Counted from the stretch's first letter, positions 51,775 to 63,432 are shown. The stretch is DNA of 64,000 nucleotides from Tubulanus polymorphus (GCF_964204645.1 NC_134028.1:10211001-10275000), one strand, 5' to 3'. Numbers and translations are program-made. Notes: generated by a model not told the origin, from the letters alone.

Positions 51775-51839
51775 TCAATGATGAAAATCGTCCGTAATAA
51801 GTTCCAAAAGAATCTGCTTCATCGATTCTTTCACTGAGG
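51775..51839 (-). pseudogene. Possible last exon of a second DUF4806-like gene
   Basis: After an AG acceptor the minus strand reads ASVKESMKQILLELITDDFHH and stops at 51775-51777. GG/GA-S-V-KE-x-x-x-x-IL-x-x-LIT-x-x-F is the pattern at the start of the DUF4806 C-terminal half, but the FNW-G-GK part is absent, so the domain would be truncated. Splice choice is uncertain. Confidence 0.3.
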
Positions 51840-52094
51840 CTCCGGACCCGTAAATGGAGAGACATCAAACCTATAAAACAAAAGAGTTTAAGAGGAATGG
51901 GGATAAACAACAGAGTACAACAACAAGTACAAGTTTTTAGATATAGAAAACTTTTCATTGATACCATCCATAATTCATTAAAAATCAAACCTAGCATGAA
52001 ATAATACAATTCTAATCTGAACAGTGCTATCAGTATCAAATTGATTTTTTTTTCAGTAACATTTCATTGAAATATGAAAGAAAATGTTCAAATT

Positions 52095-52205
52095 AATCAG
52101 TAATCAACAGTAAGACCTTCAGTAACATCTTTCATATTTCTGTTTAAAATAATCAGTAATCAACAGTAAGACCTTCAGTACATCTTTCATATTTCTGTAT
52201 GCATT
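52095..52205 (+). repeat. Tandem duplication of ~56 bp
   Basis: atcagtaatcaacagtaaga followed by ccttcagtaacatctttcat and atttctgt occurs twice in a row with one base missing in the second copy. Confidence 0.9.
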
Positions 52206-52299
52206 AAACAAATCAAATCAGTATTTCTCGTTATAAAATAGTAACAAAATACTGAAAATCAGGAAAAGTTGGCAGCTCTGAGGAAGATTGTTTTCTTAC

Positions 52300-52497
52300 C
52301 ATTTTTTGCCGAATACTCTGTGCTCATTTTACGCTCTAAATCAACTAGTTCAGCTCTGTTCCTTAGAGGAATTGCAATATTTTCCGGCAAATCGGCTTTC
52401 TGACACACGCTTTCATTATTCACTTGGTTTATCAATTTTTGAATTGCCTTAGCCTGGCGCTTTTGTTCAGTTTTAATCTCCACCAGCAATTCAATGA
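52300..52497 (-). CDS. Exon with DUF4806-like N-terminal part
   Basis: Minus-strand frame between an AG acceptor (aaacttaag) and a good donor (AATG/GTAAGAAA). It encodes VIELLVEIKTEQKRQAKAIQ, then KLINQVNNESVCQKADLPEN and IAIPLRNRAELVDLERKMST. A Gln/Lys helix followed by LP...IPL...EL-x-x-LE is the usual entry into DUF4806. Polinton-2 sits 180 bp upstream of it. Function of the domain is unknown. Confidence 0.5.
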
Positions 52498-52673
52498 CTT
52501 AAGTTTCAAAACCTTTGAAAAAAAGACATTAAACTGTATAAACTGTATAAAATAAGATTTTTTTATTTTGAACTGTGGGCCACATTACATCAAATTTTGG
52601 CTCAAATTAATTTGAAACCACTTCATGAGTATGAATATGATAAAATTTCTGATTGCAGATTATTTTGTTCAGG

Positions 52674-52758
52674 AGTAATTGGAAGATGTGGGTTTCAGAT
52701 CAGAGGGCGAGAGGGCGAAACACCACTCATCACCACAAGTAATTTTTTTCCCTAATAA
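52674..52758 (+). repeat. Left terminal repeat of Polinton-2
   Basis: Same order as in Polinton-1: AGTAATTG..., tttcagatcagag, gcgagagggcga, caccactcatcaccacaagt, T run, ATG. A few substitutions (gggcg for ggtcg). Confidence 0.93.
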
Positions 52759-52761
52759 ATG
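52740..52761 (+). promoter_or_regulatory. TAAT...TAAATG start element of polB, Polinton-2
   Basis: TAAT-T(7)-CCCTAATAAATG, 19 nt from TAAT to ATG. Confidence 0.7.
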
Positions 52762-55700
52762 GGGGAGAATGAACACCAACCAGAAAACAATAATGTTAAT
52801 AAAAATCAATATTATTGCCAATATTGTAAAAAATACATCGATACATCTCATAAAACACGACACGAAAAAACTGCAAATCATATAAAAAATGTAATAGATT
52901 TTGAAACTCCAGAAAATTCCAATGAAAGAAAAGAAAGATTAGAAAATATGAATGTGGATGAAATAAAATGTGAAGTTTGTAATGAATTTATAGTAAAAAG
53001 GAATTATAATAGACATCTCGAATCACAAAAACATTATAAAAATTTAAATAAAAATGTTTTAGGATCAGAATATTTTGATGATAAACCTCAACAAGTAAAA
53101 AAATCAACTTCAAAAACTAAATCCATTTCAAATAAACCTTACATGGAAAATGTTAGAAATTATATTGATTCACTAGAAATAAAAGATACAATTGAAATTT
53201 TAGAAACATACATAGTAAAATTGGTCCTGCAGCTATTATATTTAGATTTTTTAAAGGTACAAAAATAGAAGATTATAGTAAATTTAATGAAATAATAGAA
53301 AAAATACTAGATTTGATAACAGATGTTGAATATCCAAAAATTAGTATCTCTGGGAAAGTAAGTTTAATAAAGTCAGAAGAAAAAATGAATTATAATATTC
53401 AAACACACTCTGAAGAAATAATTTCAAAAACACAAATAAAAGAGAAGTTAGAAAGAATATTTAATGAATTTAAACGTCATATTGAAGAAAGGTATTTTGA
53501 GGGTTCTGGCTTAACATTGAATGAAATTATATATTTAGATTTAAATGTTTATAATACAAAAAGAAATAAAACATCAAAAAGTAATAAAATGTTTAAAAAT
53601 GATTCAAACTTTACAACAGAAAAGGATATTAAAGCATCATCTTATATTAAATTACCATTTACAACAAAAGCAATAATAAATATTCAAAATGAAGATAATA
53701 AATGTTTTCTATGGTCAACTATTAGTTGCTTACATCCAACACAGGAAAATGTTTGTAGAATAACAGATTATCGGAAATATGAAACATTATATAAAATTGA
53801 TCAATATCCAGTAACTATAAAAATGATACCCAAAATAGAAAAAATTAATAATTTAAAAATAAATGTATTCGAATTAATGCAATTACCAAAGACAAAAGTT
53901 GAAAATATTAAAGATTATACATTGGAAGCTTTATATTTAACAGAATATTATGATGATGAAAATGCTATAGATTTGTTATATTATAAAAAAGATAAAAATT
54001 AACATTATATGTGGTTAAAACAAATTGATTTATTCTTTAGAACAGAAAGTGATCATCATCGTAAAATTTATCTAGGTAGAAAATGTTTATCTAAATTTAT
54101 GACTGAGAATACATTATTAAAACATAAAGAATTATGTGATAATAAAGATTTTTGTAAATTAATAATGCCAACAGAAAAAGATTATAAATTGAAATTTACT
54201 AATCATAAATTTAAGAATATTGTTCCATTTGTAATTTATGGGGATTTTGAATCGATGAATAAAGAATTAACTGATCAAGATAGAAAAGAAATATATAACA
54301 AAAAGCAATTATTAAAATCAATGGATAAAGGAAATGAATTAAATGAAGACACAATACAAGACTCACCAATTATAAATACAATTAAAAAAGTTCATCAAAG
54401 AGCTGCTGCTTATGGAATTTATATAAAATCAAATTATCCTGAATTATATGAAAGTCAATATATTTCTTTTAGAGATGAAAATGTAGTTAATGATTTTTGT
54501 GATAAATTGATTGAATAAGAAAGTGATTTTGCAAAATTATTAAACAAAAATAAAAGAATAGTTATGACAAAAGAAGATGAAATTGATTTTAATTATGCAA
54601 CTCATTGTTGTTATTGTGAAAAACATTTTTATTCATTTGATAAAAGAGTTAGAGATCATGATCATTTGAATGGAAAGTTTAGAGGCGCCGCGCATGAAGA
54701 TTGTAATTTACAAGCTAACAAAGTAAATTTCGTTCCAATATTATTTCATAATTTATCAGGCTATGATACCCATCTATTTATAAAACAATTATCGGGAAAA
54801 TTGGGCGCAATTAATCAAGAAATAGAAGAATATAATGCTATGAATGAAGCAAATGTAAGAAAATATGATTTTAAACTATTAGCTAAAACATCTGAAAATT
54901 ATATTTCATTTCAATTTGGTTGCATTAGATTTTTAGATTCTTATAGATTTCTAGCAAGTTCATTAGATAATTTATCAAAAAGTTTAGTTGATAATGATTT
55001 TGTTATAACTCGATATTATTATCCAAATGAACAAGATTTTAGATTATTGAGATATAAAGGCGCAATTCCTTATTCATTTTATAAAACACACAATGATTTT
55101 AATGTAACAGAATTATTAAAAGATCAATTTTATGATCAATTAAAAGAGGAGTATGTGAAAGACGAAGTTTTTAATAGAACATTAAATATTTGGAACCATT
55201 TTAATATGAAAAATCATGGCGAATTAGTTGATTTATATTTAAAATCAGATGTTATGATATTGGCTGACATATTTGAAAAATTTAGAGAAGTTAATTTGAA
55301 TCATTTTAATGTTGATCCTTGTTATTGCTACTCTAGTCCTGGTTTAACCTGGCAATGTGGTTTAAAATATACAAATGTAGAATTAGATTTATTAAAAGAA
55401 CCAGATATGGTTTTATTATTTGAAAAATCAATTAGAGGTGGAATTAGTGGTGTTATGGAAGATAGATATTTTAAAGCAAATGATGAATATAAATTATTAT
55501 ATATTGACGCCAATAATTTATATGGTTGGGCAATGATGCAACCTCAACCATACGAAAATTTTATATTAACAGAAGTTGAAAGTGATGATAAAACTAATTG
55601 GGAAAGCGCAATTATGAGTTTGGAAGATGAAGCACCAATTGGTTATTTCTTTGTAGTTGATTTAGAATATCCTGAAAATATAAAGTTTAAAACAAGAAAC

Positions 55701-57814
55701 TTACCTTACTGCCCAGAACATTTAACTGTAGATGATAGTTATTTAAGTGAATACCAGAAGAAAATAAAACCGAAAGATCATGTTTTTACAGAAAAATTAA
55801 TACTTACTCAAAATAATAAACACAATTATATTGTTCATTATAGAATGTTAAAATTTTATCTAAAACAAGGAATGAAATTAAAGAAAGTACATAGATATAT
55901 TGAATTTAATCAATCGAAGTGGTTAGAAAAATATATAGATTTCAATACTCAACAGAGAACCATATCAAAAACAGATTTCGAAAAAGATTTTTTTAAAGTA
56001 ATGAACAATAGTTTTTATGGTAAAACATGTGAAAATATTAGAAATAGAAATGATATTGAATTAGTAAATAATTCTGAACGATTAAGACATTTACAATCAA
56101 GTCCTAGACATTTGGGAAATAAAAGATTTGAAGATTATTTAACAGCAGTTAAATTAAAAAGAACGTCAACGAAATTTAATAAACCTATATTCATTGGTTC
56201 AACTGTTTTAGAAGTATCAAAATTATTAATGTATGATTTTTATTATAATGTTTTACAACCACTTTTTGGGGAAAAGCAAATCAAAATATTATATTTTGAT
56301 TCTGTTACAGCTGACACCCCAATATTATTAAAATGTAATGATAAAATATTGATAAGAAGAATTTCAGAAATAATTCCACAACAAAATGAATGTTATATTT
56401 CACATGGTGAAAAAGAATTAATACAAATAAATGGATTAATGGATGTTTGGACAAGAAATGGATGGAAAAAATTAAAGAATATTATTAGACATAAAACAAA
56501 TAAGAAAATCTATAGAGTTAGAACTAAATTAGGATTTGTAGATGTTACAGAAGATCATAGTTTAATTAAACGAAATGGCGATGAAATAAAACCAACTGAT
56601 ATAAAAATTGGAGATGAATTATTACATAAAAGATTTTTCCAAAGAATGAATCATATGTCATTTGATGAAATAATTGATAATATTTATAATATAGAACCCG
56701 AAACATTAGAAGAAAAAGAATATTTTATCAAAGGATTTTTCATGGGAGATGGTTCAGCAGGTGTGTATAATTATGTTAATCGCACTCAACATTGCTGGTA
56801 TTTATGCAATCAAGATTTGAAATTATTAGAAAGAATAAAGAAATTCTGTGAAGAAGTTTATCCAAATAAAACATTTAAAATCATGGATGTTATGAAATCA
56901 ACAGCAGTTTATAGAATACTTGTAAATAATCCTAAAGATTTTGCTATAAAATATAATGATGAATTCTATATTCATGCAATAGTTAAAAGTAATACTTCAA
57001 CAAAAGAAAAGATAGTTCCAGATTATGTATTAAATGCAAAAAATAATTTAAGAAAATGGTTCTTCATTGGATTCTATGCTGCAGATGGTTCAAAAAGTTT
57101 CAAAAACCGCAAAACAATATCTTTAGCTCAAAAAGGAAAAGTTGCTATATCAGGATTGAATATATTATGCAGTTCATTAGGATTTAATATGAATATTGGA
57201 TTGATTAAATCTAAACCAAATTGCTTTAATTTAAGCCATGTAGAAAATGAGTTAACAGAAGAAGTTTAAGATTTATTTGAAATATATAACCCAACTGACT
57301 ATGTTTATGATTTATCAACAGATGATGGAACATTCAATTCTGGGTTCCCATTAATCCAAAAAAATACCGACGCCTACATACTAAAAATCAAGACAAATGA
57401 CATAACAAAAGATTTAAAAACATTAAAACATCATTTTGATTTTAGCAATTATCCCAAAGATCATGAACTATTTAGCAATGATAATAAAAAGATTCCTGGT
57501 AAATTTAAAGATGAATTAGGGGGTGATGAAATGATTGAATTTGTTGGGATAAGAAGTAAAATGTATAGTCATAGAACAAAAGATCATGAAGCTAAAAAGT
57601 TAAAAGGAATAACAAAACATGTGGTTGATAAACATTTCAAGATTATATAAAGTGTTTATATAAATCAATTTTAATGAAACATAAAATGAATTGTTTAAGA
57701 TCAGAAGATCACGAGATGTACATTAATGAAGTTGAAAAAACTAGTTTGAATCCATTTGATGATAAAAGGCATATTTTAGATGATGGTATAAAAACATTAC
57801 CTTATGGTTATTAA
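52759..57814 (+). pseudogene. polB: DNA polymerase B of Polinton-2, several stops and frameshifts
   Basis: Same domain order as the first copy. Breaks relative to it: one base lost near 53213, a stop at 54000-54002, a stop at about 54516-54518, a stop inside the intein (57267-57269) and an 8-nt loss near 57637. The 5-nt deletion that splits copy 1 near 5870 is not present here, and the last 40 codons read correctly to ...LPYGY. The two copies therefore decayed independently. Motif C is YFD/TDA, with Ala where Ser is expected. Exo and motif A/B residues are kept. The stop overlaps that of the convergent zinc-finger gene. Confidence 0.95.
56301..57365 (+). pseudogene. Intein in PolB of Polinton-2, one nonsense codon (355 codons)
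   Basis: Same insertion point in motif C. First residue is Ser, followed by VTADTPILLK. Block B VTEDHSL, both LAGLIDADG helices (FFMGDGS, FYAADGS) and the end PLIQKN/T are present. It is three codons longer than in copy 1 (an Asn-Arg-Lys after SFK). A Lys codon has become TAA at 57267-57269, close to the C-terminal splicing blocks. Copy 1 has the open frame but lost residue 1; copy 2 keeps residue 1 but has the stop. Neither should splice now. Confidence 0.92.
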
Positions 57815-59090
57815 AACATAAAATCAATATCATCATACTCGAAATCACTACTGGCTTCTTCATTTTCATTTAATTGTTCTTGTATAATTTGTTTAGGTTC
57901 TTCCATTTTATTTTTCTCATTTAAATAAAGTTCTATCTTGTACCACATTTCATCTCGCTCTCTTTGTTTCTTATTGTTTGTTAATTCGTAAAATGGAATT
58001 ATAATATCGATGTTCAAATAATTTACAATCTTATTTAAAAAGAATTCATAATTAATTGAATCTGTTATTCTATTTTCCAAATGATACATTAATATTTGTT
58101 TGAATATTTTTTTTACATTTTCCATATCTTTTTCTGTTAATTTAGGTTTTTCATAATAATCGTTAAATAATAAATATAAATACATTTTCTTTTGTTTTGT
58201 GTTAAATGTTGATGGAATAATTGTTTTTATAATATCTTTTTTAGTTATTTCACCATTTTTATTTTCTATTATTTTCATTTTTTCAAGCCATTGCATATAT
58301 TCTGGTGTATGATCTTCTATAGAAAATATTTTAAAAATTTCATCTAGATATCTAGATACCTAGATCCACATTCATTACAAAATAACACAGTACCTTCTTG
58401 TCTTAAGGTCGCATAACTACATTGTGGACATTTTCGTTTATAATTTATTGGTAATAGATCTTCATTAAGCTCTTGGTATTTTCTTACGTTTTCTTTATGT
58501 TTTATTGTTCTTTTATGTAGATTTGAATTACTTGTTGTAATAATCAATTTACAATATTTACAATAATATGTTTTTCTTGTTAATTCATTATATTGTTTTT
58601 CTAACTTTTCAACTGTTTCTTTATTATCTGGTTACGTTTTCTCATATTTTATTTTTTCTAATATATTATTTTTTCTTTCATTGAATTCAGTTTCAAATTT
58701 ATTAGAAATTTTATCTATATGTACTTTACGGAATTGATGATTCTCCCAATCTTCTATATTCTCGGGGCTATATTTTATTCGACAAGGCTCACAGAAATGA
58801 TCTTTTATACTATCCTTATCATAGAATAAGAAAGGTCTTTTCCAAATAATTTCAGGTTCAACTTAAACAGAATTACTATTACTTTCATTACTATCAACAT
58901 TAGCCGTTGCGCCATTAATTTTACACTTCTCTGAATGTTTTTTAACATAATTTCTTGAGAATAATTTATTACATTTTGGGCAGTTTAGTTTAGGGGGTTT
59001 ATAATTTTCATCATGTTTTTTCATATGTCTAGCCATATTACTTTTTCTTAGAAGTTCACCACAAATTTCACATGCTATCTTCTCATCCAT
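57811..59090 (-). pseudogene. Zinc-finger protein of Polinton-2, broken
   Basis: Homologue of 9311-10607. The N-terminal fingers (59090-58863) end in a stop where copy 1 has Ala-Glu. A middle piece (58547-58344) has CPQC followed by FCNECGSRYLD, a complete four-Cys zinc ribbon that copy 1 lacks. The C-terminal piece (58296-57811) ends in EASSDFEYDDIDFMF. A short ctagatatctagatacctagat tract marks a rearrangement near 58350. Confidence 0.8.
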
Positions 59091-59158
59091 TTATTAAGGA
59101 AAAATTTTATTAGAATTAATTTCTAGTGATGAGCGGTAATTTGTTTATGTTATAAATA

Positions 59159-59917
59159 ATGGTAGAATTAATAGAATACAATATATTTGTTGATTCTAGA
59201 AAACTTACAAATAATAAATCACATAATTTACTAGTTCAATTAGATAGAGAATTTAAGAATTGTGTTGATTCAAAATTAGTAAATATAAGTTTATGTAATT
59301 CTTTTTATAATATATCGGATAAAACTTTCGAACAAAGAGGTTTTGCAATTCATATGAGAAATAAAAATAAATGGTTTTATCTAATGTTAAAACCAAGATT
59401 ATATAATTTAGAAACATTAGCCCAAGAAATTAATCAGAAAGCACGATTAAAACTTGAAAGTGAAGATAAATTTTCAATTAGATTTATAAAAAGTGATAGT
59501 TCTGATAAAATTAATATAAATTTAGATGATGAAAGCAAACATGCATTTATGGTAAGGAAACCTTTAGCTAAACTGTTAGGAATTAAACCACAAACTGTTA
59601 CAGGAAACGTAGACGGTAATTCAAATATAATACATTTTACACATTTTTATATGTATTGTAATTTAATTGATCCTACAAAAACATTCGAAGCAACTAAAGA
59701 TATAACTTGTAATTCTGGTTTACTAAACATTTTACCATTGAAGAATGTTAAACAATTTGGAACGCAAATAAATTATAATTTAGCTGAATGTGATTTTAAA
59801 CCTTGCATTCCACATTTCAATAATCTTAAATTAGAAATTAGAAATCATAATGGTTATTTAATTGATTTGAATAATTTTCCTGTGATATATGAATTAGTTA
59901 TAAGATTTAGAGAGTAA
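59159..59917 (+). CDS. Probable minor capsid (penton-like) protein, intact
   Basis: 252 residues, starts MVELIEYNIFVDSRKLTN, contains LYNLETLAQEINQKARLKLE and a KNVKQFGTQINYNL segment. It ends EIRNHNGYLIDLNNFPVIYE and LVIRFRE. It is the undamaged form of the gene broken at codon 3 in Polinton-1. The C-terminal beta-rich G-YLIDLNN pattern is usual in Polinton structural proteins; the vertex (penton) role is inferred from size and company. Its start element has ATA at the standard 19-nt position and ATG one codon later, as in copy 1. Confidence 0.7.
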   Translation: MVELIEYNIFVDSRKLTNNKSHNLLVQLDREFKNCVDSKLVNISLCNSFYNISDKTFEQRGFAIHMRNKNKWFYLMLKPRLYNLETLAQEINQKARLKLESEDKFSIRFIKSDSSDKININLDDESKHAFMVRKPLAKLLGIKPQTVTGNVDGNSNIIHFTHFYMYCNLIDPTKTFEATKDITCNSGLLNILPLKNVKQFGTQINYNLAECDFKPCIPHFNNLKLEIRNHNGYLIDLNNFPVIYELVIRFRE

Positions 59918-59936
59918 TTTTTTCATTATATAAATG
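59915..59936 (+). promoter_or_regulatory. TAAT...TAAATG start element
   Basis: TAAT-T(6)-CATTATATAAATG, 19 nt from TAAT to ATG. Confidence 0.65.
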
Positions 59937-60287
59937 AATATAACTGTTGGACCGAGTATATGTTTTGGATTTGATTTTAAACGTGAGAAAGAAATGAAAT
60001 TTAACATTAATGATGTAATTACACAAATCAAAAATATTGCATTTTCTAATGAAACAACATTTAAGTATGAAAAAACAATAGATAAAGAAACTTTTAATGT
60101 AGAAAAGATAACTAATTTAATTAGAGAATCTTTAAGATTTTATGAATTAGATGAAGATTTTATCATCGATGATATTAAAAAAATAATAATTGAAATATAT
60201 ACAAATAAAACTAGTAATGAAATAAATGTTGAATTAATCATATATAAGATAACTAAATATTTTGAAGATAGTAATTTTTTTGATTAA
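59934..60287 (+). CDS. Unassigned 117-residue Polinton protein, copy 2
   Basis: Nearly identical to 11480-11833 (start MNITVGPSICFGFDF, end KYFEDSNFFD), intact. Few substitutions compared with the damage in neighbouring genes. No recognisable motif; function unknown. Confidence 0.68.
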   Translation: MNITVGPSICFGFDFKREKEMKFNINDVITQIKNIAFSNETTFKYEKTIDKETFNVEKITNLIRESLRFYELDEDFIIDDIKKIIIEIYTNKTSNEINVELIIYKITKYFEDSNFFD

Positions 60288-60290
60288 TAA

Positions 60291-60512
60291 ATGAGTGATA
60301 ATAAGTGGATAATAACTGGATGATATAATGATGCCTTACTATCAGTTGGAACTGTTGGTTATTCAATGGTATTAAAAAAAGGATTTAAAATGGGAAGTGT
60401 TAATGTTGATAGATTTGATATCAATGATATCTTAAAATTAACATTAGCAGTTACTTTATCTAATTTAACTATTGATTATTTGGAAAAACAAAAATATATT
60501 CCTCCCATATAA
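60291..60512 (+). pseudogene. Small membrane protein, copy 2, stop at codon 11
   Basis: Homologue of 11837-12058 with the same length. Codon 11 is TGA instead of TTA; otherwise the membrane helix and the YIPPI end are kept. Confidence 0.8.
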
Positions 60513-60536
60513 ATGCATAATTATTTTACTAAATAA

Positions 60537-60959
60537 ATGGCTTCTGCAGTTATAACGATTATAGGATCGGCAATTGTAAACGCTTTAGCATTTACTGGTG
60601 GTGGTTATTTATTTAAACATATTGATAAAAATGGTTCATTAACAGAACAAGAAAGACATAACTTAGCATTAGAGAAATACAATAAAGCAGCAGAAGAATA
60701 CAGAGAAAAGAGGCAAAACTATATGGATTATATTAACAAGGAATTATATGATCAGAAGATTTCACATAGAGATTTTCAATCAGTTGATGATGCAATGAGT
60801 TTATATAACGCAGTAAGCAATAAAGAAAAATTACATCTACATAAACCTAAATTATCAGATTATTATACCCCGAGTAAAGAACAACAGAAATATGAAATAA
60901 TGTGGATTTTAGGTGGAACAGTTGTTGTTATATTTGTAGCATATAAATTTACTAATTAG
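60537..60959 (+). CDS. Two-ended membrane protein, copy 2
   Basis: 140 residues, intact, same layout as 12083-12505: N-terminal hydrophobic ASAVITIIGSAIVNALAF, polar helical middle, C-terminal ILGGTVVVIFVAYKFTN. The start element TAATTATTTTACTAAATAAATG has an interrupted T run. Confidence 0.7.
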   Translation: MASAVITIIGSAIVNALAFTGGGYLFKHIDKNGSLTEQERHNLALEKYNKAAEEYREKRQNYMDYINKELYDQKISHRDFQSVDDAMSLYNAVSNKEKLHLHKPKLSDYYTPSKEQQKYEIMWILGGTVVVIFVAYKFTN

Positions 60960-60978
60960 TAATTTTTTTTCTAAATAA

Positions 60979-61413
60979 ATGGAAGATAAAGTTGATAGTA
61001 TTGATATTATTCCTCATGATATAAATAAAACTAAATTAAAAATATATTTCGAAAAACAAATATTAGAATTCGAAAATGATTTAAAAGTTAAAAAGAAAAA
61101 ATATTTAAAAAGTAAAATTATATATTATTTGATTATTAGTGGTTCGGTTACAATTAGTTCTGTAATAACATTTCTAGCAATATTCAGTCCATTAACACCT
61201 TTAGCTATATCAATTGGTGTATTAGGATTAAGTTCAAGTGTTTTAACTGGTATAAGTTCAAAATTAAATATAAAAAGTAATAAAGAAAAAATTAAAACTA
61301 ATATAAAAGAAATTAATAAATTAAAAAATACACTAGATTACATTATAAGTTTAAATGGTCATATAACAGTTGAAGAACAAGATAAATTATTAAAAGAATT
61401 AATAAATTATTAA
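60979..61413 (+). CDS. Integral membrane protein with coiled ends, copy 2
   Basis: 144 residues, intact, homologous to 12525-12959. Two hydrophobic helices around FSPLTPLAISIG, Lys-rich coiled C-terminal part. Most changes are conservative (for example Ile for Met), as expected under past selection. Function unknown. Confidence 0.7.
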   Translation: MEDKVDSIDIIPHDINKTKLKIYFEKQILEFENDLKVKKKKYLKSKIIYYLIISGSVTISSVITFLAIFSPLTPLAISIGVLGLSSSVLTGISSKLNIKSNKEKIKTNIKEINKLKNTLDYIISLNGHITVEEQDKLLKELINY

Positions 61414-61429
61414 TTTTTTAATTATATAA

Positions 61430-62166
61430 ATGGCAGATAGTTTTCCAAAAGCTTTCCAATATAATAAATCAACTAAATATAATATTCCTGCAATAGATTT
61501 TAATAAAGATATTACATATAGAAATGAAGTTTTAAATTCATTAATTGATTTATATATTTATGTTACTGAAAGTAATAATTTTCATGTAAAGATGGAAAAT
61601 ATATTTCATGTGTATACAATGGTTATTAAAATCTAATATGAAGTATTGGCAGAACCAATTAAATTTTGCTGTTTATGGCGCAACAACAGGATGTGGAATT
61701 AGTTGGAATGGTCATTTAAACAAACCAAGTTTACCATTGATGTTATCACTTTTTAGATTTCATACATATTTTCAAATAAAATTAATATTAGATGAATTAG
61801 AATGTCCTTTACCAGGTTCAAAATATTTTAAAGAATTGAATAATAATATTAATTCTTCTAAGTTTTATAAAATATGTAATGAATTTAATATTAATTCAAA
61901 TAAAGATTTTAGAGCAAAAATTGGAACAATGGGTGGATTAGGAATATTATATACTAAAGAATTTGGAAAAATAATGACAAATTCAGATATAAGAACACTA
62001 AATTGGAATGAATTACCAAAATATTATAATAATATACAACAACAAAACAATAATGGTTGGGTTAATTTCATTTTAGAAAATAGTGAAGTTTTTACTAAAG
62101 CTGGAATACAAAGAATAAATCAATCTATTAGAACTTATTTAATTTGTATTTTAGGTGCGCAAGTGA
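61430..62166 (+). pseudogene. Anchored Polinton protein, copy 2, deleted and truncated
   Basis: Homologue of 12976-14365. A deletion of about 32 nt near 61615 shifts the frame. The NQLNFAVYGATTGCGIS stretch is present. Similarity to copy 1 ends after CILGAQV at about 62166, where the element is cut; the C-terminal half and anchor are missing. The last codons to 62174 are flanking sequence. Confidence 0.8.
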
Positions 62167-63246
62167 AAGGCTGAATCCAAGAACATGTCTATCTCACTTT
62201 TGAGCCCAAACGTCTACTTTTACTTAGTAGCCACTTGAGAACAATAAGCAATTAACGATATCAGCTACTTTTCCAGTAGTATACATTTCAAAACAGTCAC
62301 TCTGGAATAGTATTCCTTTCAATTCGGTTGGTTTTCTATAGTGGCTGTTTCGAAGAGTCTACTATTGAAAAGTGACCATTTTGAAACATCTGGTTTCGAT
62401 AGTGCACACTAGCAGTAGAGGTGACTGTAAAACCACCCGCCTGTTAACAGTGACTTTGTGATAGTAACTCCTACCATAGCAGCTACTCTCAAAACACATC
62501 GTTTCTAAAAGTCAACTATTGAAAAGTGACCATTTTGAGATCGCTTGCCAGATTCCCTGTTATAAATACACTGTAGCAACATATGCTTCAGATTTGCAGT
62601 GATACGTGACAATATAAACATACTGAGAAACTCTACTCACGCTATAGTTTGGGGTATAGTTCTATTAAAGAGTGACTCAGTTGAGATCTGAAGATATTGT
62701 AGATACTATCTTTCAGGATGTGAAATGTAATGAGCGATTCCCAACTCTCAATTGGATTTAAATTTGTTTACAAATTGTCAATAGTTATGTAGTTTTAAGA
62801 TAAATCAAAATTTCCTTCTTTTCATGGCGATGTAATTGAATAAAGAATTCAATTTGAACAAATGCAGCTATTTTCAAGCATAGGTCTGCATTTCTTTTTG
62901 ATTTAAATTCTTAGATTAAAAGCGCAAAAATTCAGGTTAACCTCTCATTATTGAAATGGTGGTTTATCTTCAACGGGGGCCTGGATGTCTTTGCATCTTA
63001 AATTAAGATGTTCATTTTGGAGTGTTTGAATTTCCCTGAATTCTAATTTTGCGAAATCATTGATTTTTTTCAAACAAAATATGCTATACCCATGTGGATT
63101 TTTAACATTCTAAAGAAATCATCTAAATTGTGCCCATATTTGATCGAATTTAATAGAAGAAACTGTATGGTATTCAAGATTTCATTTGGATTACGGTAAC
63201 GGCCTTTGGTGATCGTCCCTGGGGTCATGAATGAAGAAATCCCGTA
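62167..63246. other. Host flank; weak internal repeats, no gene
   Basis: 62200-62550 contains similar words twice (ctattgaaaagtgaccattt at 62361 and 62517) in sequence rich in gtgac/gtcac. Nothing codes recognisably. Confidence 0.45.
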
Positions 63247-63432
63247 ATAAAATTTTAAATATGATAAAATTTGTTAAGGTGAAACCGCAACGTTTTGACT
63301 GTAGACTAACAGCCATCATCAGGGGGAATGTAGACATTCTAGTGATAAGGGCTTTTAGTAAGATGGCTGTCAGACAACAGCTGAAACGTTGTGGTTTAAC
63401 TATAATAAATTTCATGATACAAAATTCTATTG
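63247..63432. repeat. Inverted repeat with hammerhead-ribozyme-like core (Penelope-type signature)
   Basis: Arms 63247-63322 and about 63355-63432 are imperfect reverse complements (aaaattt...gaaaccgcaacgtttt...agccatcatcag against ...gatggctg...gaaacgttgtggtttaac...aaattt). On the minus strand the left arm reads CTGATGA (63322-63316), a 7-bp stem TGGCTGT/ACAGTCA with 6-nt loop, then AAAAC-GTTG. On the plus strand the right arm keeps GAAAC-GTTG but has a damaged CTGANGA. This resembles the small hammerhead variants reported with Penelope-like elements. No reverse transcriptase is present. Confidence 0.5.

Larger units (their letters stand above)
52674..62166 (+). mobile_element. Polinton-2: right-truncated copy of the same family
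   Basis: Begins AGTAATTGG at 52674 and follows Polinton-1 gene by gene (polB with intein, convergent zinc-finger gene, minor capsid, four small genes) until similarity stops at about 62166 inside the anchored protein gene. The right half with capsid, integrase, ATPase and right end is missing. The flank differs from Polinton-1, so this is an independent insertion, later cut. A left-side ttcagg could be half of its target duplication; it cannot be verified. Confidence 0.95.
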
